Under the pieces are notes generated by a model. That model was not told the origin of the DNA. It saw only the letters and a list, made by a program, of their open reading frames with translations, and searched no databases. A stretch of 64,000 nt of DNA, taken from NCBI GenBank assembly GCA_038503035.1, contig JAVSML010000049.1, positions 248,001 to 312,000 of the forward strand, written 5' to 3'. Source of the DNA: Crocodylus rhombifer. Lineage: Eukaryota > Chordata > Crocodylia > Crocodylidae. This document shows positions 1-11,655 of the stretch, piece by piece (position 1 is the stretch's first letter; every line of letters starts with the position of its first letter). A program made the translations under genes and the position numbers.

Positions 1-1585
1 CTATCATACATCTTATTTAGACGGGCTGCACTAACCTATCCTTGTGGTAGGTTCCCATCAGCATATCAAATGTAGAATTTTTGGCACCAAGGGGAGGGTG
101 TCAGGGCTAGCTCTGGCCCTCCCGGGGCAGGCCTGATATTGCAGTACCTCCAGGCCTGGTGCCCATTCCCTGTGGGGGAACACCAGCCCATTTTTTTTAA
201 AGGGCAACACACACACATACACACACACATAAAGTCATGGTCAGTGTTGGTTGGTTTTAATCAACTTCCTAATTGGTTTCCATTACTGCACAAATGCTGC
301 TTTTGGCAGCAATCTAATGATAGACAATGTATTTAGTGAGGTTTCCTTGTATGAGAATGTAAGATAAGGTACTTTCTGCATGTGATAGTGGTTGGAGGAA
401 AAACCTCATTCTTTATTCAAGTAAATAGAGTATTTTGGAGCTCACAATGAAAGTGATTTTATGACAATATCTATAGCCACAAAAAAGGCTGTGGGGAAAG
501 AAATGTTGAAATACATTTCTACTTTTCTTGATCTTGTCCATTCTAACACTAAGGGAGCTGAGCTTTTTTTTTTTTTTTTAATTCCATGGCCTGATACTGT
601 AGAACCAAATCGTTAACAGCAAAACTGGAGGAAGAGACTACTATTTCACCTACTGGGTGATAGAGGGTTGCTTGAGAACAACTCTTCAGCTACCCAACTG
701 AAGTGTAGGAATCACTATTACCCATCTGAGCACAGATTATAGGAATGATTCCACTATTAGGAGTCTTTTCCCATAGGAAATGCTCCCATTGTAGGAATAG
801 TGTCACCCTGCAGAAATACACAGACATTTCCCTATTCCAATGGGTGAATCACATGCCGAGTGTGAGTAACAAAATCACTGCTCCTACCCAGGTAGCTCAA
901 AAGTTGGTTAAGAGGCTTAGTTGACTCCGATTATTCACTAGGTAAATTTACATTTGAAGATTATGGAAAGAATTTTGCCACAACATAAACAAAAGCAACA
1001 TACTGCATGTCCTAATGCTATGGAAAGAGTGGGGATAAATGTCTCCCTAAGAAGTTAGAGTTCTTACGCTGAAACACCCACAACAAATTTTGAGACAGTA
1101 ATAGCAGGCACGAATGGAGCTTATGTGTCAAAACCCTAAGAAAACAGGTTGACCCCCAAGCCCCCAAGGATTAGTTACTGAATGAGATGAGAAGTAGCAG
1201 AAAGAAACCTGGAACACCATAAAGCTATACATACATATATCTATATCTATATCTCCAGAATAGTTAGACTGTATTTGAGGAAAACCAGTAAGATCCAAAA
1301 TAAGAGGAAGAGAAACAGGAAAAGACAAATGCAGAATTCCAATGCAGGCATTGTTTTAAAACCCTGATGTGCATTAATTGTAAAGCACCTACAAATACTC
1401 AAATAATCATAACCATTGATGCTCCAGTCAACAGAACCTGAATTGCAGTTATGTACTGAAGCTTATTAGTGACCCTATTGATAAACAGAATCTAGTGGAT
1501 TCAGTATACAGCTTTACAAAGCCTTAAGAGTTATAGATGCCAATCAAGATATTACTGAATTACATTCTCATAGAATAAGGTTACT
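1..1585. other. AT-rich sequence without recognised gene
   Basis: I see no gene and no clearly classifiable transposon here. It holds a short (CA)n tract at 207-230 and a run of 16 T at 564-579. The stretch around 95-190 is GC-rich and may be the remnant of a DNA transposon, but I could not identify ends. Short open frames here look like chance. Confidence 0.6.
207..230. repeat. (CA)n microsatellite
   Basis: Alternating CA broken by one T, directly visible. It is an ordinary vertebrate dinucleotide repeat. Confidence 0.9.
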
Positions 1586-1589
1586 GACA

Positions 1590-1825
1590 AAATCTAGCTT
1601 AGATGCAAGAGACAGGGTAGCAATAGTACTGCAGCCAAGAGTATGGGAGGTGCTTAAGCACTGGAACTGGCTACCTAGGAAGGTTATAGAATCTCCATCC
1701 TTGAAAGTTTAAGGGCAGGTTAAACAGACATTTTGTCTCGGGTGGTTTAAACAGAAATGAGCCTCCCTTGAGCAGGGGATTGGACTAGATGCCCTGTAGG
1801 TCCTTGGGCCCCTAACATACATTAA
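1590..1825 (+). mobile_element. CR1 LINE 3'-end fragment
   Basis: The stretch carries the landmarks of the CR1 3' terminal region in plus orientation: a 'ggaactggctacctaggaag' segment corresponding to the end of ORF2, then 'ttggactagatgccctgtag' followed by 'gtccttgggccccta' near the end. The copy is old, with indels and no open frame. CR1 is a non-LTR retrotransposon that inserts 5'-truncated copies by target-primed reverse transcription. Confidence 0.8.
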
Positions 1826-2009
1826 TTGCACCTGAAATGTAATGTGTTAAATATATCATAAATAGCAACACTGCTATATATGTGCAGCTGACTTATGGCA
1901 CTGTGAAGTGGTGAACCAGCCACAAGGATATTTCACAAAATGAGGAACCTTTGTGGGTCATTAGTATAGTACCATAATTTGGACATATAGTATGATCGTG
2001 ATAATGACA

Positions 2010-2745
2010 CACATTGCCTGGGCATGCTACACATGCAAATTATGGCATTGAGATGGGGACTGATATTGGGACCAGGACAGCCCGAGTCCTGATGCCAAAA
2101 ACAGGCTGCTGAAAAAGCAAGTTGCAAGCGAGCCAAGATGCTCCCTCCTACCAGGAACTTGGCAACCCCTATGCCCAGCAGCCTTTCCTGCCTTGCCCTG
2201 CAGCCCCTACAGGAGCTGTGGGACAAGACACTTTAAAATGCCAGATCTCAGTGAACCATGGGGGGAACCCCAGCAAGGCTGACTGAGTTACTCTACAGTT
2301 CCCAGGGAGCTTCAGGGCAAGTCAGTTTAGACATCCCAGACATGGGGACCCCAGTATCAAGGAGAGGCTCCCAGGCACAAGGGTCCATATGTACCAGGAC
2401 CTAGCACCTGAGAGTTATAGGCTCATGGAGCTTCTCCCCAGTGCAAGGGATCCAGCATGCTGGGGTTAAAATCTAGGCATTCAGTCCAGCTACACATGCC
2501 GTTTTTAGACTTCCACCAGGCCCTCGCATCAGGTAAAGGCTGCTTTATCTCAGGGTCCCAGTAGGGAGCCCCTAGGCTTGCAGGTGCCAGATGGGGAGTG
2601 GGGAGGGGAGTGAGTCATTTGGCTTCCCCCCCCAGAACTTTCAAACCTATGACCTGCTGGAAGTGGCGTGACTGGGGTCTGATCCCCAAAACTAACAGTC
2701 ACACTTCTAGCATGCACATGTAGCATGGCATGAGGCACAATTGTT
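2010..2745. mobile_element. probable non-autonomous DNA transposon, ~730 bp
   Basis: A GC-richer block is bounded by imperfect inverted ends. The left end (about 2013-2035) contains 'gcatgctacacatgc'; the reverse complement of the right end (about 2711-2745) contains 'ccatgctacatgtgc'. Both are preceded by a 'tgcct' motif. No coding capacity is seen; open frames across it are short and unlike any transposase. I could not identify a target-site duplication, so the class is uncertain. Confidence 0.5.
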
Positions 2746-2749
2746 GAGA

Positions 2750-3380
2750 TCAGGGACTGAAACCTATTATGCCATTATGTTAATGTCTGCCAGCCTCCCC
2801 TCCAGCCTTGTGATTCTTGATCTCAAGTTAGGGGAGCATGACTGAGTCATTTTGATTCTATGAATGAACAACTAAGAACCTTAACATGGATACCAGTATA
2901 AATAAGGGGAAGCAGACTCTGAGGTAATGCCTCACTCAACTAACTGCTTCAGGACTAACTAACTATGCCTGCAGTGACTGGTTCAGTAAAGCATAGCATG
3001 CCTGCTTTGTACACGATAACCTCCTCCTCCACCAAGTGTTGTGTAGCTCTGTTAGAGAGAGACTGCACCTGTACCATGAACTCTTTGGTATGCTTATTGG
3101 TGCAAAGCCACACTGCTCTAAGGGAGGCTACATTGCCATTTGTGAGATGTAATAAACAAAGTGAACATTTTTTGCTTTACCACAACACCCCTAATAGTCA
3201 GAGGTCAGGGATGCATCTGATATGTATCAGCATACCTCTGTTGAAATTAATGCAACTACACTGATCTACATCAGTCAGTGATGTGGCCCAAAGTTTCTTA
3301 ATTTGTAAATAATAATATAAAATGGAGGGAGAGCTAACAATTTAAAAGAATGAAATCAGTTTCAAAAGGATTCTTTTTTT
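2750..3380. other. no gene seen
   Basis: Unique-looking sequence. The 99-codon open frame at 2965-3264 has no recognisable domain and no sign of coding constraint. Confidence 0.55.
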
Positions 3381-3384
3381 TTTG

Positions 3385-3610
3385 TGATTGGCTGAACAGA
3401 TGGCAAATGCAGTTTAAGGCAGAAAAATTAGAGTTAATTAGCATGTCAGCTAGGCAGCAAGTTAGTTAGAGAATATACACTAAATGAAAATCTAATCTAG
3501 CATGCTGATCAAGAAAAAAAATGGGGAGCTATTGTGGAAAAAAGAATCGAAACCATTAGATCAGTTCACAGTTGTTGTATAAGAGACAGAGATAATAAGT
3601 TGTATTTAAG
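3385..3610 (+). mobile_element. degenerate CR1/L2-type reverse transcriptase fragment
   Basis: Translation in shifting plus-strand frames gives a 'WLNRWQMQFKAEK' stretch followed by 'QEKKWGAIVEK'. These match the thumb region of CR1/L2-type LINE reverse transcriptases, where a WQM.FN..K motif is followed by an EKDLGVIVD-like motif. The copy is very old, with frame changes and no intact ORF. I cannot separate CR1 from L2 by eye. Confidence 0.6.
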
Positions 3611-3788
3611 TGATTGATATAATGTGAAATCCACTCTCCTCCCACCTAGTACCCTTAAATCTACAAGTGGATATTATCAGTCATCCACAGAGGCCTACTG
3701 AAATGAACATGGTTTCATGTTTCCAAGATTCACTTGCTATGAATATTCTCTCTCTGCTAATTCGCTAATGCTCCCTCTGTACACTCAT

Positions 3789-3810
3789 ACACACACACTG
3801 TGTGTGTGTG
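3789..3810. repeat. (AC)5-T-(GT)5 inverted dinucleotide repeat
   Basis: An AC run is followed directly by a TG run, so the two halves are complementary with a single-base centre at 3799. It is a potential hairpin or cruciform site. Confidence 0.85.
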
Positions 3811-3870
3811 GGTGTGTATGGAGGTACAACACATTGTGTGCACATAAATGCACAGGTGAGACAAATTAGC

Positions 3871-3893
3871 AGTATAGACAGACAGACAGACAT
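3871..3893. repeat. (GACA)n microsatellite
   Basis: Four to five tandem GACA units are visible. Confidence 0.85.
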
Positions 3894-4394
3894 TTTTCTT
3901 CTACTGGTTTCAGAGACCGTTGGAGAAACCACTGAGTAGCGGTGATGGAAATCAAATAACTAGTTTGGCAGTGGCACAAAGGACAGCAATGTAGGATTAC
4001 AGTAAATTATGACCTCAGCACTGTGACAATGCTCAAAAAAAGTAAATACCATTAGGTGCTGGATCAACAGAAGCCATGTACACAAGATACAGGAAATCAC
4101 AACAGCAACCTATTCAACACCGGTTATTTCTTAGGTGGAGTCCTGTTCCAAACATCCATGAGAAGAACAATGTAGAGAAAGCAGAAAAGGTACACAGGTA
4201 AATGACAAAGATTACAAAAGGGGTTAAAAACAAAATCAAAAGGAAAGTTTGAGAGAATTAAATATGGATAAGGGAAGATTAAGGGGAAGGAGAACCAAGG
4301 GACATAGTTTCTAAATATTTGAAAGGCTGCCATGGAGACAATGAGAGAACAATGTTTCTTCCTATCCAGAGGCATGTGGCAGTGGATTTAGGTT

Positions 4395-4425
4395 GCGGGG
4401 TAGGGGAGAGAGGGAGAGAGAGCGT
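4395..4425. repeat. GA-rich low-complexity tract
   Basis: Purine-rich run made of repeated gagag and ggga units. Confidence 0.75.
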
Positions 4426-4469
4426 GCACAAGAGCACAAGCAAGCAAGTGCATGCTTCATTATAAAAGC

Positions 4470-4640
4470 AATAGAGCAGTTAAAGAAGCCACCTAGGGAA
4501 GTTATGGACTGTCCTTCATTAAGAGGTTTTAAAAAAAAAAGATGCTAGCTAGGATGATTTAAAGAATACTGAATATTGCATCTGTGCAGAAGAGATAGCC
4601 CAGAGGATCGCTGCAGTCTCTAACTGATTCAGTGATCCCT
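4470..4640 (+). mobile_element. CR1 3'-region fragment
   Basis: Contains 'gccacctagggaagttatgg' and 'aagaggttttaaa', landmarks of the end of CR1 ORF2 and its 3' UTR in plus orientation, followed by 'atgatttaaag'. A run of ten A interrupts it. Heavily decayed and without an open frame. Confidence 0.65.
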
Positions 4641-4784
4641 CTGGAAAATGTATGCAGTTTTCAGAATCCACATCCAAAAACTTCTAGGTTCAAGTAGCTT
4701 GACTTCATGTGATCATTTTCAGGAGTTAGGAGTAAGTCTAGTCTGGCATTACTAAAATTATATGAAGTTTTGATACTGACTTCA

Positions 4785-5000
4785 GTGTTAATGGCCACGT
4801 CTACAAGAGACACTGACTGTGCAGTAACCCAATACTACTGTGTAGTTGTGTCATGTGGCAAAAACTGTGACACGATGCTACTGTGCAGTATTATTAGGCT
4901 ACTGTAAAGTAACATCACAAAAATGGTACTTGCTGGTGCTACTGTACAGTAACTCAAGTTACTGTGCATTTATTTAGTACTTGTTTATTTTAGTGTATAC
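4785..5000 (+). mobile_element. non-autonomous hAT-like short element
   Basis: Begins with a 'ccacgtctacaagaga' end resembling the 'gtctaca' terminal motif of several other elements in this window. It contains 'ttactgtgcatttatttagt', which recurs at 16337-16372 and, inverted and shorter, near 44070. The right end is not clear, so this may be a partial copy. It encodes no protein. Confidence 0.6.
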
Positions 5001-6297
5001 TAAATAACCATAATATGCTAAGTCAGTATTAACAATTGTTTGATCAGAATCTTTTTCTTTAGTAAGATGCACTAAATAGTGTCATGCAATATATATACAT
5101 ATGTATTTATTCTATCCTATCAGACAGGAGAACTGCATGCTAAGATTAAAGGTATCTTGATTATAGATATTGGAATTTCTGTTTTGAAATATGAAAATAA
5201 AAACCATCTTGTGTAATCCCTTTGATTATCCAAAGGAAAAAAAATATTCCCAGGGAGAGCTGGAGCAAGAGAGAAGAAAATGGGCTATTTTAAGGGAACA
5301 ATTTGTTCCTTAGGTTATTTGTTAAGATAGAAGGCTCCAATCCTGCGAAGGACTCCACCCACATAACCCCATATGCCTGCCCAGAATCATGTTCACTTAC
5401 ACACATTTTTATTCAACAAGATTGAAGATCCTGGCCAGAATTTTAGAAATAATCTACCAGAGAATCTTTAAATTATTAGATTCACAGTACTGTCAAAGAG
5501 CCTGGATTGTCTTATGGGCTACACTCGGGCTCACCCTGACTAGGAAGAGAGAGACTTATCCCTTACACTTATGAAATGTCTGCTACTCTCCATCTTACTC
5601 CTGTCCCAGACCACAAACAAAATTAGAAGTGGGTAAGTCTCATGGTCCTACAACAATATACTGGTATTGGAAATGAACCAGTATAGTGCAGAATAATAAT
5701 GTGTTGATGGTTACCCAGGTAGTAATTGAAACAGGGGTATAGAAGCCATGTCTCCCTCATGATGCTGCTAAATAGTGCTAAATATTTTATTTTAGGAATG
5801 AATTGCATCTCTAATATGTATGGCAAGACTGTTTTTTGTTTTGTTTTTTAAAATAAATTACCAAGTTATCCTCTTTTAATACATAAAAAGTATAATATCT
5901 TTCACTTAGTCCATTTGGGTTCCAAAATCTACATAATAGAGTTGGTCTCCCATTGAAGTTTTGATAGTTTAGTATTTGTTTGCATCTCAAATTGGAACGA
6001 AGTTTCACTTGTGGATTAAGTTATTAAATTACTAAGTAAAACTAAACCAAAATATTTTTTTTCATTTAATAAAATAAAGTGGAATATTTGGGCCCTTAAC
6101 CATCCCTCAAAGGGAACATTTAAAATCTGGTCCAACAAATCAAAATGTTGTTTGTTTTTTTTAAATTTGGGTTGGCCCATAATGATATGGAAATCTTTTG
6201 AATAGGTTGTCATTATAAGTGTCAACATATTGAAATACTTCTAGGGGAAGAACCTTATGTTTGCAGAAGCCACATTCTCCTAAAAAATTAAAAACGT
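5000..6297. other. AT-rich, no gene seen
   Basis: Several 60-70 codon frames occur on both strands but none has a domain, codon bias or homology I recognise. No repeat landmarks were identified. Confidence 0.55.
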
Positions 6298-6600
6298 TGA
6301 TGAAAATCAGTCAGAACTCTTGGTAGGAGGTGACATCTTTCATTAGAGCAAGTAGATAGTTGCAAAAAATAAATTATTGATTTGCAAGCTTTCAGTCACA
6401 TGCACCCTTCCTCAGGCATAGGAGGGTGCAAAGACTGTAAAATTTCTCCCATGTGGAAATGAAAATACTTGCAAACAATGTTTATTTTTGCAATTATCTA
6501 GTCAGTCTAATAGATATCACATCTACCAAGAGTTCTGATTGCTTTTGCCTGTAGACCAATATGGCTACAACCTGTATCTCTAAAACATTGATGGAAATTC
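6298..6600. repeat. inverted pair of a short interspersed repeat
   Basis: Two copies of one repeat face each other. The left arm (about 6309-6388) contains 'agaactcttggtag', a '...gatagttgcaaaaa' segment and 'tttgcaag'. The right arm (about 6469-6540) is its reverse complement, about 70-80 bp long with roughly 80 bp between the arms. Right of the arms is 'agaccaatatggctacaacc', the reverse complement of the head motif found at 18001, 48628 and 61860. Class uncertain: SINE-like or Penelope-like. Confidence 0.65.
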
Positions 6601-8424
6601 CTGACAAGGTCTCCTTCACAGTAACCTCATACTTTCACAAAGTATAGCTTAAAAAATTGCATATGCATGTGAATAGTTTTGAATTCAATTAAAAATTATA
6701 AATAAAAATGCAAATTTCCATCATCCATCACAAATATTTGTAAATTTTTTCTTTTAGTGCCTCCAATACAACTCCTCCCCACACATGCACATTTTAAAGG
6801 GGCGAGGGATATTTTTTATAATTAAACAATACATTCAAAAAAGCTCTTTTGTAACCACTGAAAAACTTTTATGTTTCTTCACAACAATTCTAGCTTGGTT
6901 AATCAGACGAAGGACTGTTTCAATGTGTTACTCAAAGCCGTTACCCTTTTCACTGCCTGCTGAATGAGACAACTAGACTCACTGCTCTAATACAAGAGCT
7001 TCACAGGATATAGTGAACACCTTTTCCTTGTATTATATGGTCATTTGTAGCAGAATATTTGACGGCTTTCAAGATGGATTACAATCATTGGTACATAAAA
7101 AAAAATCTACCTGTGAAAAGTGACTTCAGTGCAGAGATGAAATGACTCTTAAAATGTGTGTGAAAAATGCCCAAGCATCAATCATTTGTACATGTATGTA
7201 CAAACAATTCTATAATTAGTTTTTCCCCAATTACAATGCCCTACAGAAAACACTGCGAAGCAATATGCTTCCTGGAATTCCAGGCATTAGTGAACTTAAC
7301 TAACTGCTTCATGTGTGGGATAGGATGTTAAATGGGATCCAAGGAGAAAACCAGTCACCCTTACACTTTCCTCTGCACAAGGTGTGAAATTAAGACTTTT
7401 TTTATGTGAATTTTGAAAATTCTCTTAATTTTCTTATACCAGACACAAATCTGCTTCTGCCTCAGGCAGGATCTAGTGCTTATGAACACTACCTTCCTTT
7501 TCTTACTATTTTGGAACAGAGGAGCAAAAATAAATCTTTACACAAACTCAACATTGATTAACTGCATCTTATCAACTTTTGCTTAAAAACAGATTTTAAT
7601 CATGCATTTCAAAACTTCTGAAGCTCCTTAAACTACTTGCCCCATTGATTATTCCTGAAATATAAAGGTATAATCACTTTTTAAAATGCCTATTTAGTTA
7701 AAATTTACTGCATTGGACAAATATTAAATTGAGGCAATAAAGATTACAGGAGAGAGAGAGATTATCAATACTGATTAAACAAAATGCCTTTGGGGGAAGA
7801 AAGGGTGACCTGGCTGTACAATAAGCCCATCATGCTTATTGATTTTTATATGAATATTTTGAAAGGCAGTGGAGGAGGAAAGTGCGTTGGCTAGCAGAGA
7901 ATACTTTAGGTAAGAATAACCACAAGTAACTACTTATTCTGCTTGGGAAAAATCCCATCATTTTAGACAAGTAAACAAACTGGTCTAGTAAGATTAATTT
8001 TTCATGAGACAGGCAAAATTATATTGTTACAAGTCAACTAAGGCCATTTTAACAAGGTAGATCATACATGGTAAAACATAAAGCATTAACATGTTGACAA
8101 ACAAGAAAAAAACCCCAAACCCCAGAGCTTTACCGGACGAGGAAGTGCATTAGTTCAACCCACCTCCCCTGCACTGGTTTAACCCAGCTCTGTGCATTTC
8201 AGCAGGGCTTTTTTGGCACTTTTATCAAAAAGATGATTGAATCAGCTATTAGATAAAAATGTCAAAAACCCCTGCTGAAGTGTTTGATCTATATAGATGT
8301 TGGGTGTGCTGGGTCTAACTCGATGCCTCTTCTGGGCATGAACTGCACTTGGTGCAGGACTGTAAGCAGTATCATAACTCTATTAATGCAAGCACATGGA
8401 ATCCATGTTAATCTATATCAGAAT
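6600..8424. other. AT-rich, no gene seen
   Basis: No convincing transposon or coding signal. A short (GA)n tract is present near 7750. Confidence 0.55.
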
Positions 8425-8660
8425 AATATAATAGAATGGTAGGGTTAGAAGAGACCTCATAAAGTCATTCAGTCTATTGCTTATTCCATTCCCTTGTTGA
8501 CGAAACCATTCCAGTCAAGTGTCTGTATCCTCCTTTTAAAACCAAGGACGGCAATTCCACAGCCTTTCTGAGTAGACTGTTCTAAAGCTTAGCCACCCTC
8601 AATGGTTAATATCTAACCATACTATTCAGCCTCAGTACCCTTACTATCCACTTTATGCTA
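8425..8660 (-). mobile_element. CR1 LINE 3'-end fragment
   Basis: 'gtagggttagaagagacctc' at the left is the reverse complement of the CR1 3' end. To the right follow 'accattccagtcaagtgtct' and 'attccacagcctttctgag', decayed 3' UTR and C-terminal ORF2 sequence in minus orientation. No frame is open. Confidence 0.75.
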
Positions 8661-8767
8661 CCTTCCTAGGTAATATAAATTGGAATTCCCCCCGTTCCCA
8701 CACACTCCTTGCCCATTTACAAGATTTTGAGACAAAAACATCACTACAAAAAATTTCTTAGGATTAT

Positions 8768-8815
8768 AGTGTTGTTGTGGCCATGATGGTCTAGGAAATA
8801 TACAAGAGGCAAGGA
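8768..8815 (+). repeat. fragment of the 'gtagcc..tgttggtct' repeat
   Basis: 'ttgtggccatgatggtctag' followed by 'aaatatacaagaggcaagg' resembles the head of the short interspersed repeat seen more fully at 18001-18110 and 48628-48775. Only the head is present. Confidence 0.45.
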
Positions 8816-8924
8816 TACATCACTACAAAAGTTCTAACCACTTAAAAATCTTCATACCACAATGAAAAAACTCCTTAAGCAAGCCATTAATAGCCATCTG
8901 ATCAGCTGACTTCTTACTTGTGGG

Positions 8925-9055
8925 ATTTGCAGAAGATCCAAAACAAGTAGAGTTTAGATTATGGTTTGTACGGGATGGTTTGGATAGGATGTTCCCACCT
9001 CAGGAAGGAGGTTAGAGTAGACCTCTGGAAGACCCTTCAAGCCCTACTTCTCAAT
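8925..9055 (+). mobile_element. CR1 LINE 3'-end fragment
   Basis: 'ttatggtttgtacgggatgg' with 'tttggatagg' and the closing 'aagacccttcaagccctact' are a CR1 3' UTR and end in plus orientation. A closely similar tail lies at 33600-33725. Confidence 0.7.
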
Positions 9056-9264
9056 GACTAAGTAAATGATCTGGCCTCTTACAAATCATTGGGAAATAAT
9101 TAACAAAGAAAGAAATTTCAGAGAATTCTTTGGCATAGCCCCCCTTCAGTTTATTCTGAAGTAGGTTCATACTGAGAGCATTCAGACCACAATCTCAGTC
9201 GATTTGGTGAAGGACAGAGGTGGAAGCCAGTGACACTATTGACAGGTTCTCCATATCATTCTCT

Positions 9265-9443
9265 TGGTAAAAGGTAGGTAGTTTATTTGTGGATGCCTTT
9301 TTAAGAGTGTTATGTATAAATTGTTACATTTGTTTGGGGATTGCGGGAAGGAACAGCAGATCTGCAGGCTAAGAAGGCTCTCTGAATAAACAAGCATTTA
9401 TCATTTTATGAGTTTAACTCCTTGGTCTTTTGAGAACAACACA
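9265..9443 (+). repeat. 5' LTR of the Ty3/Gypsy element
   Basis: About 180 bp, alignable with 13320-13493. Shared landmarks are 'aggaacagcaga', 'aataaacaagc' and 'taactccttggtcttttg'. The AATAAA polyadenylation signal is at 9385-9390. The left boundary is uncertain (9265-9308), because similarity to the 3' copy weakens there; the right boundary is set by the CA before the putative primer-binding site. The two LTRs differ at many positions, so the insertion is old. Confidence 0.8.
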
Positions 9444-9460
9444 TGGTACCAGAAGTGGGG
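9444..9460 (+). promoter_or_regulatory. putative tRNA primer-binding site
   Basis: 'tggtaccagaagtgggg' lies directly after the 5' LTR, starts with the TGG that pairs with a tRNA CCA end, and has no counterpart after the 3' LTR. The priming tRNA cannot be named from this alone. Confidence 0.6.
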
Positions 9461-9499
9461 TGAGAAGAAAAAAAAAAATAACAGGAGCATCTCAGAATT

Positions 9500-10375
9500 C
9501 CCAAGGACTTAAAGCTGCCCAGCAATGCAGCAGAAAACTGGAAGAAATTTAAGCAGAGCTTTGCCATATATACGACAGCCAGTGGAGCTACGGAAAAGGA
9601 AGACCCACTCAAGGTAGCTATTTTTTAAAAAAATAGAGTAGGCCCAGAAGCCATCTCTTTATAATAGCCTACAACTGTCAGAAGCAGAACAGAAAAGCTA
9701 TGGCACAGTAATAAAAAAGTTTGAGGAATACTGTATACTCAAACAAAATGAAACCTTTAAATGGTATGATTTCCATATGAGGCAGCCAAAAGAATGTAAG
9801 ACAATAGAGAAGTTTGTCAAAGGCCTCAGACTCCTGAGACAAGACATGCAACTTTGGAGACCTAAAAGAGTCCATGATCAGAGAGACCAAATAGTATTGG
9901 GTATAAAGGATACAAGATTCAGGAAAAAAGACTGCTAGACAATCCTGAACTTAATTTGGAAAAGGCAGTTAGAATGTGCCAAGTAGCTGAAATAAATGCC
10001 AGGCTGGAGAAGCTGGAGAAAAATGCAAAACAAACTGAACTAGACAGGATTACAAGACTGCAGAAACCTAAGGCAACACACAAACAATATGGAAAGGAGG
10101 ACCTCACTATGAAGCAGGCAAGTACGGGCCAAAGATTAATGCTCGGAGAAACTTTAGTTAGCTGCAGAAACTATGGGGATTATCACAAACCCATGCAATG
10201 CCCTGCATTTGGTAAGCACTGCAACAAATGCAAAAGATTCAATCACTCTGCAAGAGTTTTTATAAAGGAACAGGATGTGGCACACAAGAAACAGCAGGTG
10301 CTTGTGTTATGCAATGAGGAAAAGAAAGAATTCCTCATTGGCACAATGCAAGAAGTTCATTCTTCTGAGGATTAG
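9500..10375 (+). pseudogene. Ty3/Gypsy gag pseudogene
   Basis: Gag would form the retrotransposon capsid and bind its RNA. The N-terminal capsid part starts near 9500-9520 ('ENWKKFKQSFAIY' in one frame) and is broken by stops and frame changes. An open segment from 9956 to 10375 (139 codons) carries the C-terminal part: a helical Glu/Lys-rich stretch at residues 1-45, then a zinc-knuckle-like region at about residues 73-105 with Cys and His residues in CRNYGDYHKPMQC and CNKCKRFNHSARV. The last knuckle cysteine expected after SARV is lost (it reads FI). The frame closes just before the protease. Expression is not expected. Confidence 0.8.
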
Positions 10376-10417
10376 ACAATCACCCTGGACACCAATGGAC
10401 TAATGGTAACTTCTTAA

Positions 10418-11655
10418 TTAGATACAGGGGCACAGGTCAATGTAATACCAGAATATATTATTCAAAAAATGAAAACTAAACCTGTGTACTATGAGAATAA
10501 GAAAGTGAGACTTAGAGTATATAATGAGAACACGATTGCAACCAAAGGTGTTTGTGCACTGCATGTTAGACACAAGGGTAAAAATTCAGTTTGTAACAGT
10601 CCCAGGAAAGCTAGTGCCAATTATTGGGTTGGGGACATGTAAAACTCTAAGTTTGATTAACAGAATGGATGCCACTGAAGGGCTAGAAAGCAAGAACATA
10701 GAAGAACACTTTTATGATGCATTTCAAGGTGTACGGAAACCGTCAACTGAGTACAAGATAGAATTAAGAGAACCAAATACTCCCACCATACATACTCCAA
10801 GAAATGTTCTCCCTGCACTATGGGAAAAACTGAAAAAGGAATTAGATAGAGTAGTTAACATGGAAATAATAGAAAAAGTAGAGCAACCAAATTACTGGGT
10901 TCATTCTCTGGTCATAAAAAAAAAGATGCATCCTTGAGATTGTCATCTGCTTGGGATCCAGACACAAGGTTCATCAAAAGGAAGCATTTTCCCATTCCCA
11001 CCAGGGAAGGAGTCTTTGGCAACGTGGCAGAAGCTAAATATTTCTCCAATTTTTAATGCCTTGATGGAACTATGGTTTATATTGATTATGTATTAGCTTG
11101 GGAAAATATTATGGAAGAACATGACTTGAGGCTAAGAAAGGCACTAGAAAATGCTCACAGAGCAGATTTGAAACTGAACATACAAAAATGCAAAGTCAGG
11201 GTCAAAGGAAGAACATATCTGGGAAAAAAGCTCTCTGAGAAGGGGCGCAAAACAACTTTGCATGGGTTAAAGCCATTACAAACATGCCATCCCCTACAGA
11301 TAAGGAAGGAGTGCAAAGATTGCTAGGAATGATCAGGTTTGTAGGGAAATATCTACCTAACTTAGCAGAGCAGACCAAGCACCTTAGATCACTCCTACAA
11401 AAGAATGCTCAGTGGATCTGGGAACATGAATATGAAGCTGAATTTCAAAACCTGAAGGAAAAAATAATGAAAGCTCTGGTACTAAAATATTATGACCCTA
11501 AAAGACCAATTAAATTGTCAACAGAGGCTTCTAAAGAAGGCACTGGAGCAGCTTTGCTTAAAAAACATGGGGATAGTTGGAGACCAGTAGCATATGCATC
11601 TAGGGCACTTTCTAAGTCAGAGTGTCTATATGCACAAATTAAGAAATAAAGTTTA
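10418..11655 (+). pseudogene. Ty3/Gypsy pol pseudogene: protease and reverse transcriptase
   Basis: The aspartic protease active-site motif LDTGAQVNVIP starts at 10418 (Asp codon 10421-10423), with an in-frame stop directly upstream. RT begins in the open segment 10524-10937 with 'ALWEKLKKELDRVVNMEIIE'. After 'EAKYFSNF' near 11050 the sequence jumps straight to 'GTMVYIDYVLAWE'; the central palm segment, including the first catalytic aspartate region, is absent (about 60-70 codons by family length). The catalytic YIDD motif reads YIDY at 11078-11089, so the second Asp is also lost. The thumb and connection continue to about 11440 through two frames. The copy cannot encode an active polymerase. 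Confidence 0.8.
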
